A stretch of 11,533 nucleotides of DNA, from NCBI GenBank assembly GCA_016190245.1, contig JACPQY010000019.1, forward strand, positions 1 through 11,533, read 5' to 3'. The notes beneath the pieces are model-generated. The model did not search any database. It had not been told where the DNA came from and was given only the letters and a program-made list of their open reading frames with translations. This document shows, one piece after another, positions 1 through 7,997 of this stretch. A program made the position numbers and the translations under genes. The stretch is from Nitrospirota bacterium (lineage in GTDB: Bacteria > JACPQY01). Numbering within the stretch: the first letter of the stretch is position 1; every line of letters begins with the position of its first letter.

Positions 1-12
1 AGGATGGCATGG

Positions 13-58
13 GGCCATGATAGGTTGCGGCCCAGGAAGGGCCGCATGGAACATGGCC
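13..58. repeat. nested hairpin, copy 1
   Basis: Outer arms GGCCATG (13-19) and CATGGCC (52-58) enclose inner arms TGCGGCCC (26-33) and GGGCCGCA (39-46) with an AGGAA loop. Both stems are perfect. Six unpaired bases on the left (20-25) and five on the right (47-51) separate the two stems. The strand is undecided because the element is palindromic. Confidence 0.75.
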
Positions 59-128
59 TTCACGGGTGCGTCCGAACGATCCGCGGAAACATGCCAAAGG
101 CCAGCAGCCAAGGAACCACTTCCAATAG

Positions 129-193
129 CGTCCGAAGAAGCGGACCGACCTGCCCGCCGTACCAGCTCTGGCGGGTCGGAATCGGCCCCCACG
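129..193. repeat. dispersed repeat, copy A (matches 7140-7218)
   Basis: It shares CGTCCGAA, CGACCTGCCCGC, CTCTGGCGGGTCGGAATCG and CCCCACG with 7140-7218 in the same order and strand. The other copy carries an extra segment of about 14 bp. CCCGCC and GGCGGG form a hairpin around an 11-base loop. Confidence 0.75.
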
Positions 194-230
194 ACACGCC
201 TGTAGACGCACCTTGCCACGGAGGGCATGG

Positions 231-276
231 TGCCACGAGATGAAGCCCCGCAGGATGCGGGGCATGTAACGTGGCA
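231..276. repeat. nested hairpin, copy 2, covarying with copy 1
   Basis: Outer arms TGCCACG (231-237) and CGTGGCA (270-276) enclose GCCCCGCA (245-252) and TGCGGGGC (256-263) with a GGA loop. A further outer pair, GCATGG (225-230) and CCATGC (280-285), extends it. Compared with copy 1, five base pairs are exchanged on both sides, so pairing is kept while sequence changes. Confidence 0.75.
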
Positions 277-427
277 TTCCCATGCGTCCGGGACTGTGGA
301 GCGAGGGCGTGCAACGCCCCGCGGTCAGAATCGCCCCCTACACGGGCGTTCCACCCAAAGGGTGCGTGCGCCTCCGTCGGCGGTCACACCTTGTCAACGG
401 AATAAGGTTGCGCGTGCGCGACCCACC

Positions 428-455
428 TTGCGGGCGCCCTTCGTTTTGCTACAAT
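428..455 (+). promoter_or_regulatory. probable sigma-70-type promoter of efp
   Basis: TTGCGG (428-433) and TACAAT (450-455) are separated by 16 bp. A start of transcription 6-8 bp after the -10 box would fall at about 461-463, leaving only two to four bases before the efp ATG at 465. No Shine-Dalgarno sequence is visible there. Confidence 0.6.
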
Positions 456-464
456 GCCGCATCC

Positions 465-1028
465 ATGATCCCCGCCACCCAGATCAAAGTCGGCATGATC
501 ATCTACTACGATGGCAAACTCTGCCGCGTGGCCAACGTGGAGCACATCACGCCCGGCAACTGGCGCGGGATGGTTCAGATGAAGATGAAATCCATGTCGA
601 CGGGGAGGATGCTCGATCACCGCTTCCGCTCGGAAGATCTCGTGGAGGTCGCAACCCTCGAGAGAAAAGACATGGAGTATCTCTACGAGGAGGGGGAATC
701 GTTCATTTTCATGGACACGGCGACCTACGATCAAATCCCCATGCCGAAAGCCATCGTGGGCGAGGCGGCCAACTACATGCTGCCGAACATCAAGATGACC
801 GTGAGCTTCTGCGACGGGAACCCGGCACTCGTTGAACCCCCCAATTCGGTGGTTCTGACGGTTGTATCTACCGACCCGCCGCTCAAAGGGGCCACGCAGT
901 CGGGCTCGAAGAAGCCCGCCAAGCTGGAGACAGGCCTGATGATCCAGGTGCCCCAATTCATCGTGGCCGGTGAGCGAGTCCTGGTGGACACGCGTGACAA
1001 CACCTTCCTGGAAAGGGCAAAGGATTGA
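465..1028 (+). CDS. efp: elongation factor P
   Basis: Cytoplasmic translation factor that binds between the P and E sites and rescues ribosomes stalled on polyproline stretches. The 187 residues match the family length. The N-terminal KOW-like barrel (residues 1-62), the central OB domain with a YEEGESFIFMD segment, and the C-terminal OB domain ending VDTRDNTFLERAKD are all recognisable. The frame is open upstream to 282, but the ATG at 465 gives the canonical N-terminus (IPATQIKVGMII), and the extra 61 residues would be unlike any EF-P. The conserved tip loop reads PGNWRG (residues 30-35): Asn32 stands where E. coli has lysylated Lys34. No modification enzyme (EpmA/B, EarP) is encoded in the window. 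A promoter lies immediately upstream, and dtd follows after 116 bp on the same strand. Confidence 0.95.
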   Translation: MIPATQIKVGMIIYYDGKLCRVANVEHITPGNWRGMVQMKMKSMSTGRMLDHRFRSEDLVEVATLERKDMEYLYEEGESFIFMDTATYDQIPMPKAIVGEAANYMLPNIKMTVSFCDGNPALVEPPNSVVLTVVSTDPPLKGATQSGSKKPAKLETGLMIQVPQFIVAGERVLVDTRDNTFLERAKD

Positions 1029-1144
1029 AGAAGGCCGGGCCTACGCCGGGGGGAGTGGGCGATGGTGGCGTGGAGGGAGAACGAGCACACAGGTCGGAGC
1101 CGGCGCTCCCGATCTGAATCACGAGCGGCCGCCCGGGGGGGGAC

Positions 1145-1590
1145 ATGAGGGCGGTGATCCAGAGGGTGAAGACGGCCCGTTGTGTCATTGACGGGCGGAC
1201 TCACAGCGAGATCGGGCGCGGCCTCGCCGTGCTGCTCGGCGTGCGCCGGGGAGACTCCGATGAGGATGCCGCCTGCTTGGCGGGAAAGATCGCCCACCTG
1301 CGGATTTTTCCGGACGAGAAAAGCCAGTTCCAGCGCTCCGTCCTCGATGCCGGGGGCGAGGCCCTCGTGATCTCGCAGTTCACCCTTCACGCCGATGTTG
1401 CCAAGGGGCGGCGACCCAGCTTCGACGGCGCCGAGAAGAGCGGGATGGCCAACGCCCGCTACGAGGAGTTCGTCAAGCGTCTCAGGTCCGAGGGAGTACC
1501 CGTGAAAACGGGCGTCTTCGGTGCCATGATGGACATCGAATTGACGAACGAGGGACCCGTGACGCTGCTCTGTGATTCGGAGAAGTTGAA

Positions 1591-1594
<4 letters not shown>
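1145..1594 (+). CDS. dtd: D-aminoacyl-tRNA deacylase
   Basis: Cytoplasmic proofreading enzyme that hydrolyses D-aminoacyl-tRNA (and glycyl-tRNA(Ala)), keeping D-amino acids out of translation. The 149 residues match the family. The N-terminus MRAVIQRVKTARC, the SQFTL motif near residues 77-81 and the Gly-cisPro motif in NEGPVT near residues 136-141 are all present, so it should be active as a homodimer. The ATG at 1145 gives the standard N-terminus. It is preceded by a run of eight G (1135-1142) only two bases away, which is a poor ribosome-binding site by spacing. The stop (1592-1594) overlaps the GTG start of the next gene by four bases. Together with efp this makes a translation-quality pair, probably co-transcribed; I see no terminator between them. 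Confidence 0.95.
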
Positions 1595-3015
<1,421 letters not shown>

Positions 3016-3021
3016 GGAAGC

Positions 3022-3133
3022 GGTCGAGTGATCGGGTGGGCGAGTGGACGAGTGGACGAGTGACTCAGTGATCGGGCGACCAGGAAGGCCGGCGAGCAAC
3101 CCTCGGATCACTCGTCCACCCGTTCACTCGACC
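3022..3133. repeat. head-to-head octamer array forming a long inverted repeat
   Basis: Seven 8-bp units of the type CGAGTGNN run from 3025 to 3080 on the + strand. At least three more run on the - strand from 3130 down to 3107. GGTCGAGTGA (3022-3031) pairs with TCACTCGACC (3124-3133), and the match continues inward over about 25 bp with two mismatches. It lies just after the activator's stop codon and could act as a terminator-like or mRNA-stabilising structure, though there is no T-run. Confidence 0.75.
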
Positions 3134-3185
3134 ACCGGTCCACGTCTGATTTGACGCATCGCGTCATGCTCCCGCCTCCGTCGGG

Positions 3186-3214
3186 GTGACGTCGGCCCCG
3201 GCTTCCGATATAAT
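3186..3214 (+). promoter_or_regulatory. probable sigma-70-type promoter of the cyclase-kinase operon
   Basis: GTGACG (3186-3191) and a perfect TATAAT (3209-3214) are separated by 17 bp. Transcription would start at about 3220-3222. An ATG at 3222 opens a 67-codon frame ending at 3425, eight bases before the preferred GTG of the cyclase gene. Confidence 0.6.
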
Positions 3215-3432
3215 CCCCCGCATGGCCCCGCACCTATTCTTGTCCGAAAATGCCGGACCAGGCCGAATCGGCTTTGGAGTCGGTGACCCCATGGGCCGTG
3301 CGGATGCCGCCCATGTCTTTTCTGTTCACATTTTCGGGCCATGTGGTCAGACAGCCGGATGGGTCGGTCCGGGGCGCGGCCGGGGTACTTTCACCCGCAC
3401 GCAGGCCGCCCGACGACAAGGATAGGTGCGGC

Positions 3433-4458
3433 GTGGAACCCGCGTCGGGCGGCATCGGGGTGCTCGTCGTGGACGACGAGGAAGGCGTGCGCCGCTCTAT
3501 CCAGCGCGCCCTCCGGCACGAGGGGTATTCCGTGCACACGGTGGAGGACGGTCTCAAGGCCATTGATTTCGTCCGGCAGTCCAACGGCATCCAGATTGTC
3601 ATCTCCGACCTCAAGATGCCCGGTCTCGACGGCATCCAGACCCTCACCCGCGTCGGCGAGGTCCGCCCGGATCTCATCCGCATCGTTCTCACCGGCTACG
3701 CCACGCTCGAGAGCGCCATCCAGGCCACGAACAACGGGGTAGACGGATTCCTCACGAAACCCTTCGAAAACGACGAACTGCGCGCCCGGATCCGAGATTT
3801 CTATCTCAAGAAGAAACTCAGCCAGCTCGTCTCGCCCCAGATCCTCACCCACATTCAAAGGGACCCCCACCTGCTGGCGCCGCGCCGCCAGGAGGCCACG
3901 ATCCTCTTCGTGGACATCCGCGGCTTCACCACGGCCTGCGAGAACGCCGACCCCGAGGCCCTTTCCCACGATCTCGAACACCACTACTACTCGCCCGTCG
4001 GCGACACGATCCTCCGGCACAACGGGATCATCGACAAGCACATCGGGGACGGGATCATGGCCATCTTCGGCGCCCCTGTCTCTCTGGGCGACGATGCCTT
4101 GCGAGCGGTGAGGGCCGCCGCGGAGATTCGCGATGGGGTCGCCGATCTCAACCAGCGCCTTGCCGGCCAGTCCGATTCGCGCGGGCTCCAAGGGCTCCGT
4201 CTTGGACAGGGGATCTCCACGGGGCGCGTGGTGGCCGGACTTCTCGGCTCCCAACACAAGAAAGAGTACACGGCGCTCGGCGCAACGGTGAACCTGGCCG
4301 CCCGCCTCGAAGGGCTGGCGGCGCCGGGGCAGGTGCTCCTCTCCGAAGCAACCGCCCAAGGCTGCGGGGCGGCGCTTGAGACCCGGGCCGTCGAAGGGCT
4401 CAAGGTGAAAGGTCTCGACCACCCCGTGACCGCCTACGAATTGACCCGAGTGAGGTAG
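3433..4458 (+). CDS. response regulator with class III adenylate cyclase output
   Basis: Predicted cytoplasmic enzyme converting ATP to cAMP under control of a phosphorylated receiver. Numbered from the GTG at 3433 (341 residues), the receiver spans 8-125 with acidic pair D14/D15, phosphoacceptor D59, T87 and K109 all intact. A linker with KKKLSQLVSPQIL leads to the cyclase domain (about 153-325). Metal ligands D161 (FVDIRGFT) and D206 (HIGDG), adenine-selecting K202 and T280, and transition-state N287 and R291 are present; the Lys/Thr pair is typical of class IIIb adenylate cyclases. The frame is open upstream to an ATG at 3250, which would add 61 residues with no recognisable domain. I prefer 3433 because AAGGA (3418-3422) lies ten bases upstream and the receiver begins at once. 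The kinase gene follows after 11 bp. Confidence 0.9.
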   Translation: MEPASGGIGVLVVDDEEGVRRSIQRALRHEGYSVHTVEDGLKAIDFVRQSNGIQIVISDLKMPGLDGIQTLTRVGEVRPDLIRIVLTGYATLESAIQATNNGVDGFLTKPFENDELRARIRDFYLKKKLSQLVSPQILTHIQRDPHLLAPRRQEATILFVDIRGFTTACENADPEALSHDLEHHYYSPVGDTILRHNGIIDKHIGDGIMAIFGAPVSLGDDALRAVRAAAEIRDGVADLNQRLAGQSDSRGLQGLRLGQGISTGRVVAGLLGSQHKKEYTALGATVNLAARLEGLAAPGQVLLSEATAQGCGAALETRAVEGLKVKGLDHPVTAYELTRVR

Positions 4459-4469
4459 GCGCGCTCCAC

Positions 4470-7100
4470 GTGGAGCCGCACGACCACGAGGCGCATCGGT
4501 TCACGGGGCCCGACGCGCCGGGCTTCCCGCGCCTGCGCCTCGCCTCGGTCCTTCTCATCTCGGCCCTCCTCATCCCGCTGACAGCGCTGAGCCTGTACGA
4601 TTCCATGTCCCGTCTCAATCGGCCCTTCCACGGCTTCCTCACCCTCCCCAACGGAATCGTGCTGTACAGCGGCCTCCCGAGCTGGACGGGCCGCCAAGCG
4701 GAGTTGAGCGCGAATGACCGCATCGTGCGGGTGGGCGAACAACCGCTCACCGGGACAACGCGAGCGCAGTTCCAGGAAGCGGTCGAAACTGCACACGCCG
4801 TGGGCCGACCCGTCCAGTACGCTGTGGAACGCGAGGGTCGCCCGTTGCGCCTCATCATCCCCACGATGGAATTCAGCGGGCACGACTGGTTTCTTTCGAT
4901 CGGGGCACTCCCCTGGATCGCCACCATCTACCTGCTTCTGGGGCTCGGGGTCTACCACCGCCGTCGGCATCTCCCCGCCGCTTTCCCGTTTTTCATCGTC
5001 GTCGCCGGCATTGGGGCCGGCTTCCTGGCGCTGTACGACTTCGCCCTCGGACACCGCTTCCCGGCCCTCTCCATGATCTTCCACGCCACCTTCCCGCTGG
5101 CGGTGACGACCGGATATCTTTACGTCCCCTTCACCCTGCCGCTCCGCCCCGGACTGCGCCGGGCATGGCTCATCGGCCATGCCCTTCTCTCGCTCGTTCT
5201 CACCCTGGCCATGTGGCTCACCTTCCGCCGTGCCGTGTCCGCCTACCAGGTCACTGCCGGAATCACCACGGCCTACGGCGGCCTGGCCCTCCTGTGTCTT
5301 GGAGCCACCGGCCTCTACAAATGGAGATTCTCCCCCAACAGCCTCGACCGCCAGCGCGCAAAGGCCCTGAACGTCGGCGGTTGGCTGGCCTTCGGCCCGT
5401 CGCTCATTCCGGCCCTCATCATGCGCCTGACGGACGCGAACATCCCCCTCGGTCCCCTCCTCCTCTTCACGGTGGCCTATCCCGTCTCCATCGGCTATAG
5501 CATCGTCCGCTACAACCTCTTCACAATGGACCGCCTCGTGGCGCAGGGCATCTCCTACGCCATCGCCTCCATTCCCGTGGTGATTCTCTATGGCGCCAAC
5601 CTCGTTCTTCTCTTCTGGCTGACGGACGAGGTGGGCATCGGCTACGCATTCGGATTCGCGTGGCTCGTCTTCTTCGCCACGCTCATCCTCGCCAACCCGA
5701 TCCAGCGGAGGATTAGCCGATGGATCGCGCGACGCCTCGGGGCGGACCCGACCTACCAGAAGGCGATCGAGGAGGTTAGCGCCCGCCTGACCCACATGCT
5801 GGACGTGAAGGAGATCCTTTCACAGGTGCTGCGAACCGTCGTCCGATCCATGAACCTCACCCACGGGATCATCATGCTCCCCGCGCCCTCGGGCGACGAT
5901 TTCAAGACGGCGCTGGCTGAGGGCGATCCTCCGCCAGGCGTGGAAAACCTCACGCTGATGAAGGACACCGAGCTCATTCTCCTCTTGCGTTCCTTCCGTC
6001 GCGAGATCACGAGCTTCGAGATCCGCGAATCGCCCAATCTCCGGGGCTTCTGCCCCTCGTGCGTGCCCGCGCTGCAGGCCCTGCAAGCCACCGTGATCGT
6101 CCCCATCATTTTTCAAGAGGACCTCAAGGGCATCCTGATTCTCGGCGGCAAAAAGGACGGCGGCCACTTCTCGCAGGAAGACATGGAGGCGCTGCGCACG
6201 ATCGCCAACCAGGCCGCCATCTCGCTCCAGAACGCGATCTCGTACCAGACCATCAAGGTGCTTAACCTGAGCCTCGAAGAGAAGGTGCACCAGCGGACGC
6301 GCGAACTCGAAGAGGCCCTCGATCAGAAAGAGCGAACACAGGACGAACTGGTGCGGTCCCAGAGCCTCGCGGCCATCGGCGAACTCGTCGCCGGTGTCGC
6401 CCACGAAATCAACAACCCGCTCTCCAGCGCCTACAGCCTCGTCCAGAGCATCGTCGAGGAGTTGGGCGACGGCGGCCGACCGACCGAGCCGGCGACGACG
6501 GAATCCATGGCCGATGACCTGCGTTTCGTTCTCAAGGAACAGAAACGCGCGCGCGACATCATCCGGAGTCTGCTTGACCTCTCGCGCCAGTCGGAGAGCT
6601 ACACGGAGAAGATCCAGCTCAATGACGTGATCGAGGACGCGCTCCGGGTCCTCTACAACACGTACAAGAACAGTCCTGTCACGATTGTGCGCACGTACGC
6701 CCCGAATCTTCCGGCCATCCAGGGAAACTTCTCGCAGCTCGGCCAGGTGGCCATCAACATCATTCAGAACGCCCTGCAGTCGCTCCCTTCAGAAGGCGGC
6801 CGAATCGAAGTCGGCACGAGCGTGCACTCCGCGGACGGGCATCCGCCGGGCGATCGTCTCGCCGGACCCTCGGCCGTGTTTTTCTGCACGGACAACGGCT
6901 GCGGCATCCCCAAGGACACCCTCCTGAGTATCTTCAAGCCGTTCTTCACGACCAAACCGGTGGGCCAGGGCACGGGGCTGGGGCTCTACATCTGCCACCA
7001 GATCGTGAGCCGCCACGCCGGCGCCATTCGAGTCGAGAGCGAACCGGGCAAGGGAACGACGTTCCGAGTGGAAATCCCCGTCAGCCCGTCTCCGGCATGA
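4470..7100 (+). CDS. membrane sensor histidine kinase with PDZ-like, multi-TM and GAF domains
   Basis: Inner-membrane sensor kinase of 876 residues. In order: a first membrane helix (about 23-44); a PDZ-like segment (about 60-132, with a turn reading SANDRIVRVGEQPLTG), probably periplasmic; a run of about eight hydrophobic helices (about 141-415); a GAF domain (about 448-591); a coiled coil (592-625); a HisKA domain with phosphoacceptor His645 in VAHEINNP; and an ATPase domain with N767 of the N box, DNGCGIP (808-814) and GQGTGLGL (832-839). All catalytic motifs are intact, and there is no attached receiver. The GTG start lies 11 bp after the cyclase stop, so the two are likely one operon and a sensor-regulator pair. 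The presumed ligand or stimulus cannot be read from the sequence. The GAF domain may bind a small molecule or only transmit the signal. Confidence 0.92.
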   Translation: MEPHDHEAHRFTGPDAPGFPRLRLASVLLISALLIPLTALSLYDSMSRLNRPFHGFLTLPNGIVLYSGLPSWTGRQAELSANDRIVRVGEQPLTGTTRAQFQEAVETAHAVGRPVQYAVEREGRPLRLIIPTMEFSGHDWFLSIGALPWIATIYLLLGLGVYHRRRHLPAAFPFFIVVAGIGAGFLALYDFALGHRFPALSMIFHATFPLAVTTGYLYVPFTLPLRPGLRRAWLIGHALLSLVLTLAMWLTFRRAVSAYQVTAGITTAYGGLALLCLGATGLYKWRFSPNSLDRQRAKALNVGGWLAFGPSLIPALIMRLTDANIPLGPLLLFTVAYPVSIGYSIVRYNLFTMDRLVAQGISYAIASIPVVILYGANLVLLFWLTDEVGIGYAFGFAWLVFFATLILANPIQRRISRWIARRLGADPTYQKAIEEVSARLTHMLDVKEILSQVLRTVVRSMNLTHGIIMLPAPSGDDFKTALAEGDPPPGVENLTLMKDTELILLLRSFRREITSFEIRESPNLRGFCPSCVPALQALQATVIVPIIFQEDLKGILILGGKKDGGHFSQEDMEALRTIANQAAISLQNAISYQTIKVLNLSLEEKVHQRTRELEEALDQKERTQDELVRSQSLAAIGELVAGVAHEINNPLSSAYSLVQSIVEELGDGGRPTEPATTESMADDLRFVLKEQKRARDIIRSLLDLSRQSESYTEKIQLNDVIEDALRVLYNTYKNSPVTIVRTYAPNLPAIQGNFSQLGQVAINIIQNALQSLPSEGGRIEVGTSVHSADGHPPGDRLAGPSAVFFCTDNGCGIPKDTLLSIFKPFFTTKPVGQGTGLGLYICHQIVSRHAGAIRVESEPGKGTTFRVEIPVSPSPA

Positions 7101-7124
7101 GGCGGGGCGCGAAAGACCTGGTAG

Positions 7125-7144
7125 GGACGGATTCTCATCCGTCC
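7125..7144. repeat. perfect hairpin leading repeat copy B
   Basis: GGACGGAT (7125-7132) and ATCCGTCC (7137-7144) form an 8-bp stem around a TCTC loop, 24 bp after the kinase stop codon. The hairpin overlaps the left end of the dispersed repeat at 7140-7218. It may serve as a factor-dependent or attenuating end of the kinase transcript, but no T-run follows. Confidence 0.65.
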
Positions 7145-7218
7145 GAACGCGGATCGACCTGCCCGCGGCCCGGCAGGCCCGCCGTACCAACTCTGGCGGG
7201 TCGGAATCGATCCCCACG
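7140..7218. repeat. dispersed repeat, copy B (matches 129-193)
   Basis: Collinear with 129-193, sharing CGTCCGAA, CGACCTGCCCGC, CTCTGGCGGGTCGGAATCG and CCCCACG. It has an extra GC-rich segment near 7165-7178. GGATCGA (7151-7157) and TCGATCC (7207-7213) form an outer inverted repeat. Confidence 0.75.
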
Positions 7219-7275
7219 TCTCTCTCGGCTTGGTCTCGCCCATCTCGGCAGGTCGGGGCGCGGTGGCGAACACGC

Positions 7276-7871
7276 TCAGTACGCCACCCAGAACCCAACG
7301 CCCAGGCGCCCTCGCCCGGCAAGCGGCATGAAGCCGGCCCGCAATTCCATCTCGTATCCCGTCGGGGGCCCCTCGCTGTAGCGCCGGGCCGCGTCGTCGG
7401 CGTCGAGAAGATCGTAGAGAGCCAGGGCGGCCCAGCCGATCCCACCCATCAGGGCCACGGACCCCTCTCCCGAATTGGGCGCGCGTCTGTCCTCGATCGC
7501 ACCGTCGAGCGTACCGAGCGTCCACGCCAGGAAGAGCACACGCCCCATGGACATCAAGAAGGCGTGCTCGTACTCTTCGGCGTAGAAGTGACCGGCGGAA
7601 GGCCCGACGGAAAGTCCCGCCCCCGCCAGCACTTTTCCCAGTCCCTCTGCCACGGAATCGTCGCTCGCGATACCCTGCGCGAGGAGGCCGCCGCCCCCCC
7701 CCCGGCGAGCAGCGTCGTCCCATAGGCCCAGGCTCGCGAGATCCCCACACTCTTCTGCTCGCTCTGCGCCCACGCGACCCTTGGTCCCGCCACGATCGCA
7801 ACGATCACCGCAACTCGCGCGGGAGCGATCCATCGCCAACGCGTTCCTTTGCCAGCCGGACGCTGGTCCAC
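7276..7871 (-). pseudogene. exported protein of unknown function, frame broken at a G10 tract
   Basis: Two overlapping leftward frames make one sensible protein if joined at ten consecutive G on the minus strand (plus-strand C at 7694-7703). The upstream frame, from GTG at 7871, has a basic start, a hydrophobic stretch and a cleavage-like AWA-QS: a Sec signal peptide. It then reads to LLAGGG and loses sense. The second frame continues LLAQGIASDD through hydrophobic segments (MSMGRVLFLAWTLG; ALMGGIGWAALALYDLL) and ends LRAGFMPLAGRGRLGVGFWVAY with an aromatic last residue, as in outer-membrane strands. One extra G, or two fewer, restores a protein of about 198 residues. I do not recognise the family. 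The cause could be phase variation, a sequencing error or true decay. The gene diverges from the TPR gene. Confidence 0.6.
7694..7703 (-). repeat. G10 homopolymer inside a coding region
   Basis: Ten uninterrupted G (minus strand) sit exactly where the reading frame of the exported-protein gene breaks. Eleven or eight G would give an open frame. Tracts of this kind are prone to slipped-strand mispairing and also to sequencing error. Confidence 0.85.
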
Positions 7872-7997
7872 AGACTCAGTCTATCACATCGCACGACCCC
7901 TTGTTGAGCGAAAAACCTCATGGTAATCTACGCTTACGGGGCCGGTTGGCGAGTACCCGGTTGACTACGGGTGTGTGTGGGGAGGTGAGTGATCGCT
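7872..7997. other. divergent intergenic region
   Basis: This 126-bp gap between the leftward exported-protein gene and the rightward TPR gene must hold both promoters. Only weak -35/-10 candidates can be read (TTGAGC at 7904-7909 with TAATCT at 7924-7929, at a short 14-bp spacing), so I do not assign one. The strong ribosome-binding site of the TPR gene lies at 7979-7988. Confidence 0.5.

Larger units (their letters stand above)
2..345. repeat. tandem compound palindromic repeat, two copies
   Basis: This non-coding stretch holds two related units of about 125-200 bp, beginning near 2 and 220. Each starts with a nested hairpin (13-58 and 231-276), continues into a shared GCGTCCG, and later has a GC-rich hairpin running into a GGTC-GAATCG-CCCC-like end (about 139-193 and 300-341). 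The first hairpins align without gaps over 2-60 against 220-278. Short reading frames here have no family resemblance and cross the palindromes, so I call no gene. The element could be an extragenic palindromic repeat family or a structured RNA. A related copy lies at 7125-7218. The palindromic structure is read directly; its role is unknown. Confidence 0.7.

Noticed and set aside
4-314. Several short reading frames on both strands in the first 314 bases
   Set aside because: They cross the palindromic repeats and resemble no family, and the same peptide-like string appears in the minus-strand frames near 7200 only because the DNA repeat is shared.
2-345. CRISPR array or tRNA-like gene
   Set aside because: Only two diverged copies with no regular spacers; the folds lack a cloverleaf, a T-loop GTTCRA sequence and a CCA end.
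282-464. N-terminal extension of EF-P from the in-frame codon at 282
   Set aside because: It would run through the promoter and repeat DNA and add 61 residues foreign to the family; ATG 465 gives the canonical N-terminus.
4258-4310. Loss of the substrate-selecting residue in the cyclase because the motif reads EYTALGATVN
   Set aside because: The residue aligned with mammalian Asp1018 is Thr280, as in class IIIb enzymes; the Ala after Gly is not a known catalytic position.
3391-4422. Long minus-strand open frame opposite the cyclase gene
   Set aside because: Antisense shadow of a gene with clear receiver and cyclase motifs.
4434-5795. Long minus-strand open frame (453 codons) opposite the kinase gene
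   Set aside because: Its composition (many Glu, Gly, Asp, Arg and His) is that of an antisense shadow in GC-rich DNA; the plus strand encodes a clear kinase over the same bases.
7276-7839. A separate gene starting at 7839 in the second frame of the broken exported protein
   Set aside because: Its first 45 or so residues are Arg/Gly/Asp-rich and not signal-like, whereas the other frame supplies a proper signal peptide up to the G tract.
7872-7882. AGACT-C-AGTCT palindrome touching the GTG start at 7871, possible operator
   Set aside because: Five-base arms are expected by chance and no second copy was seen.
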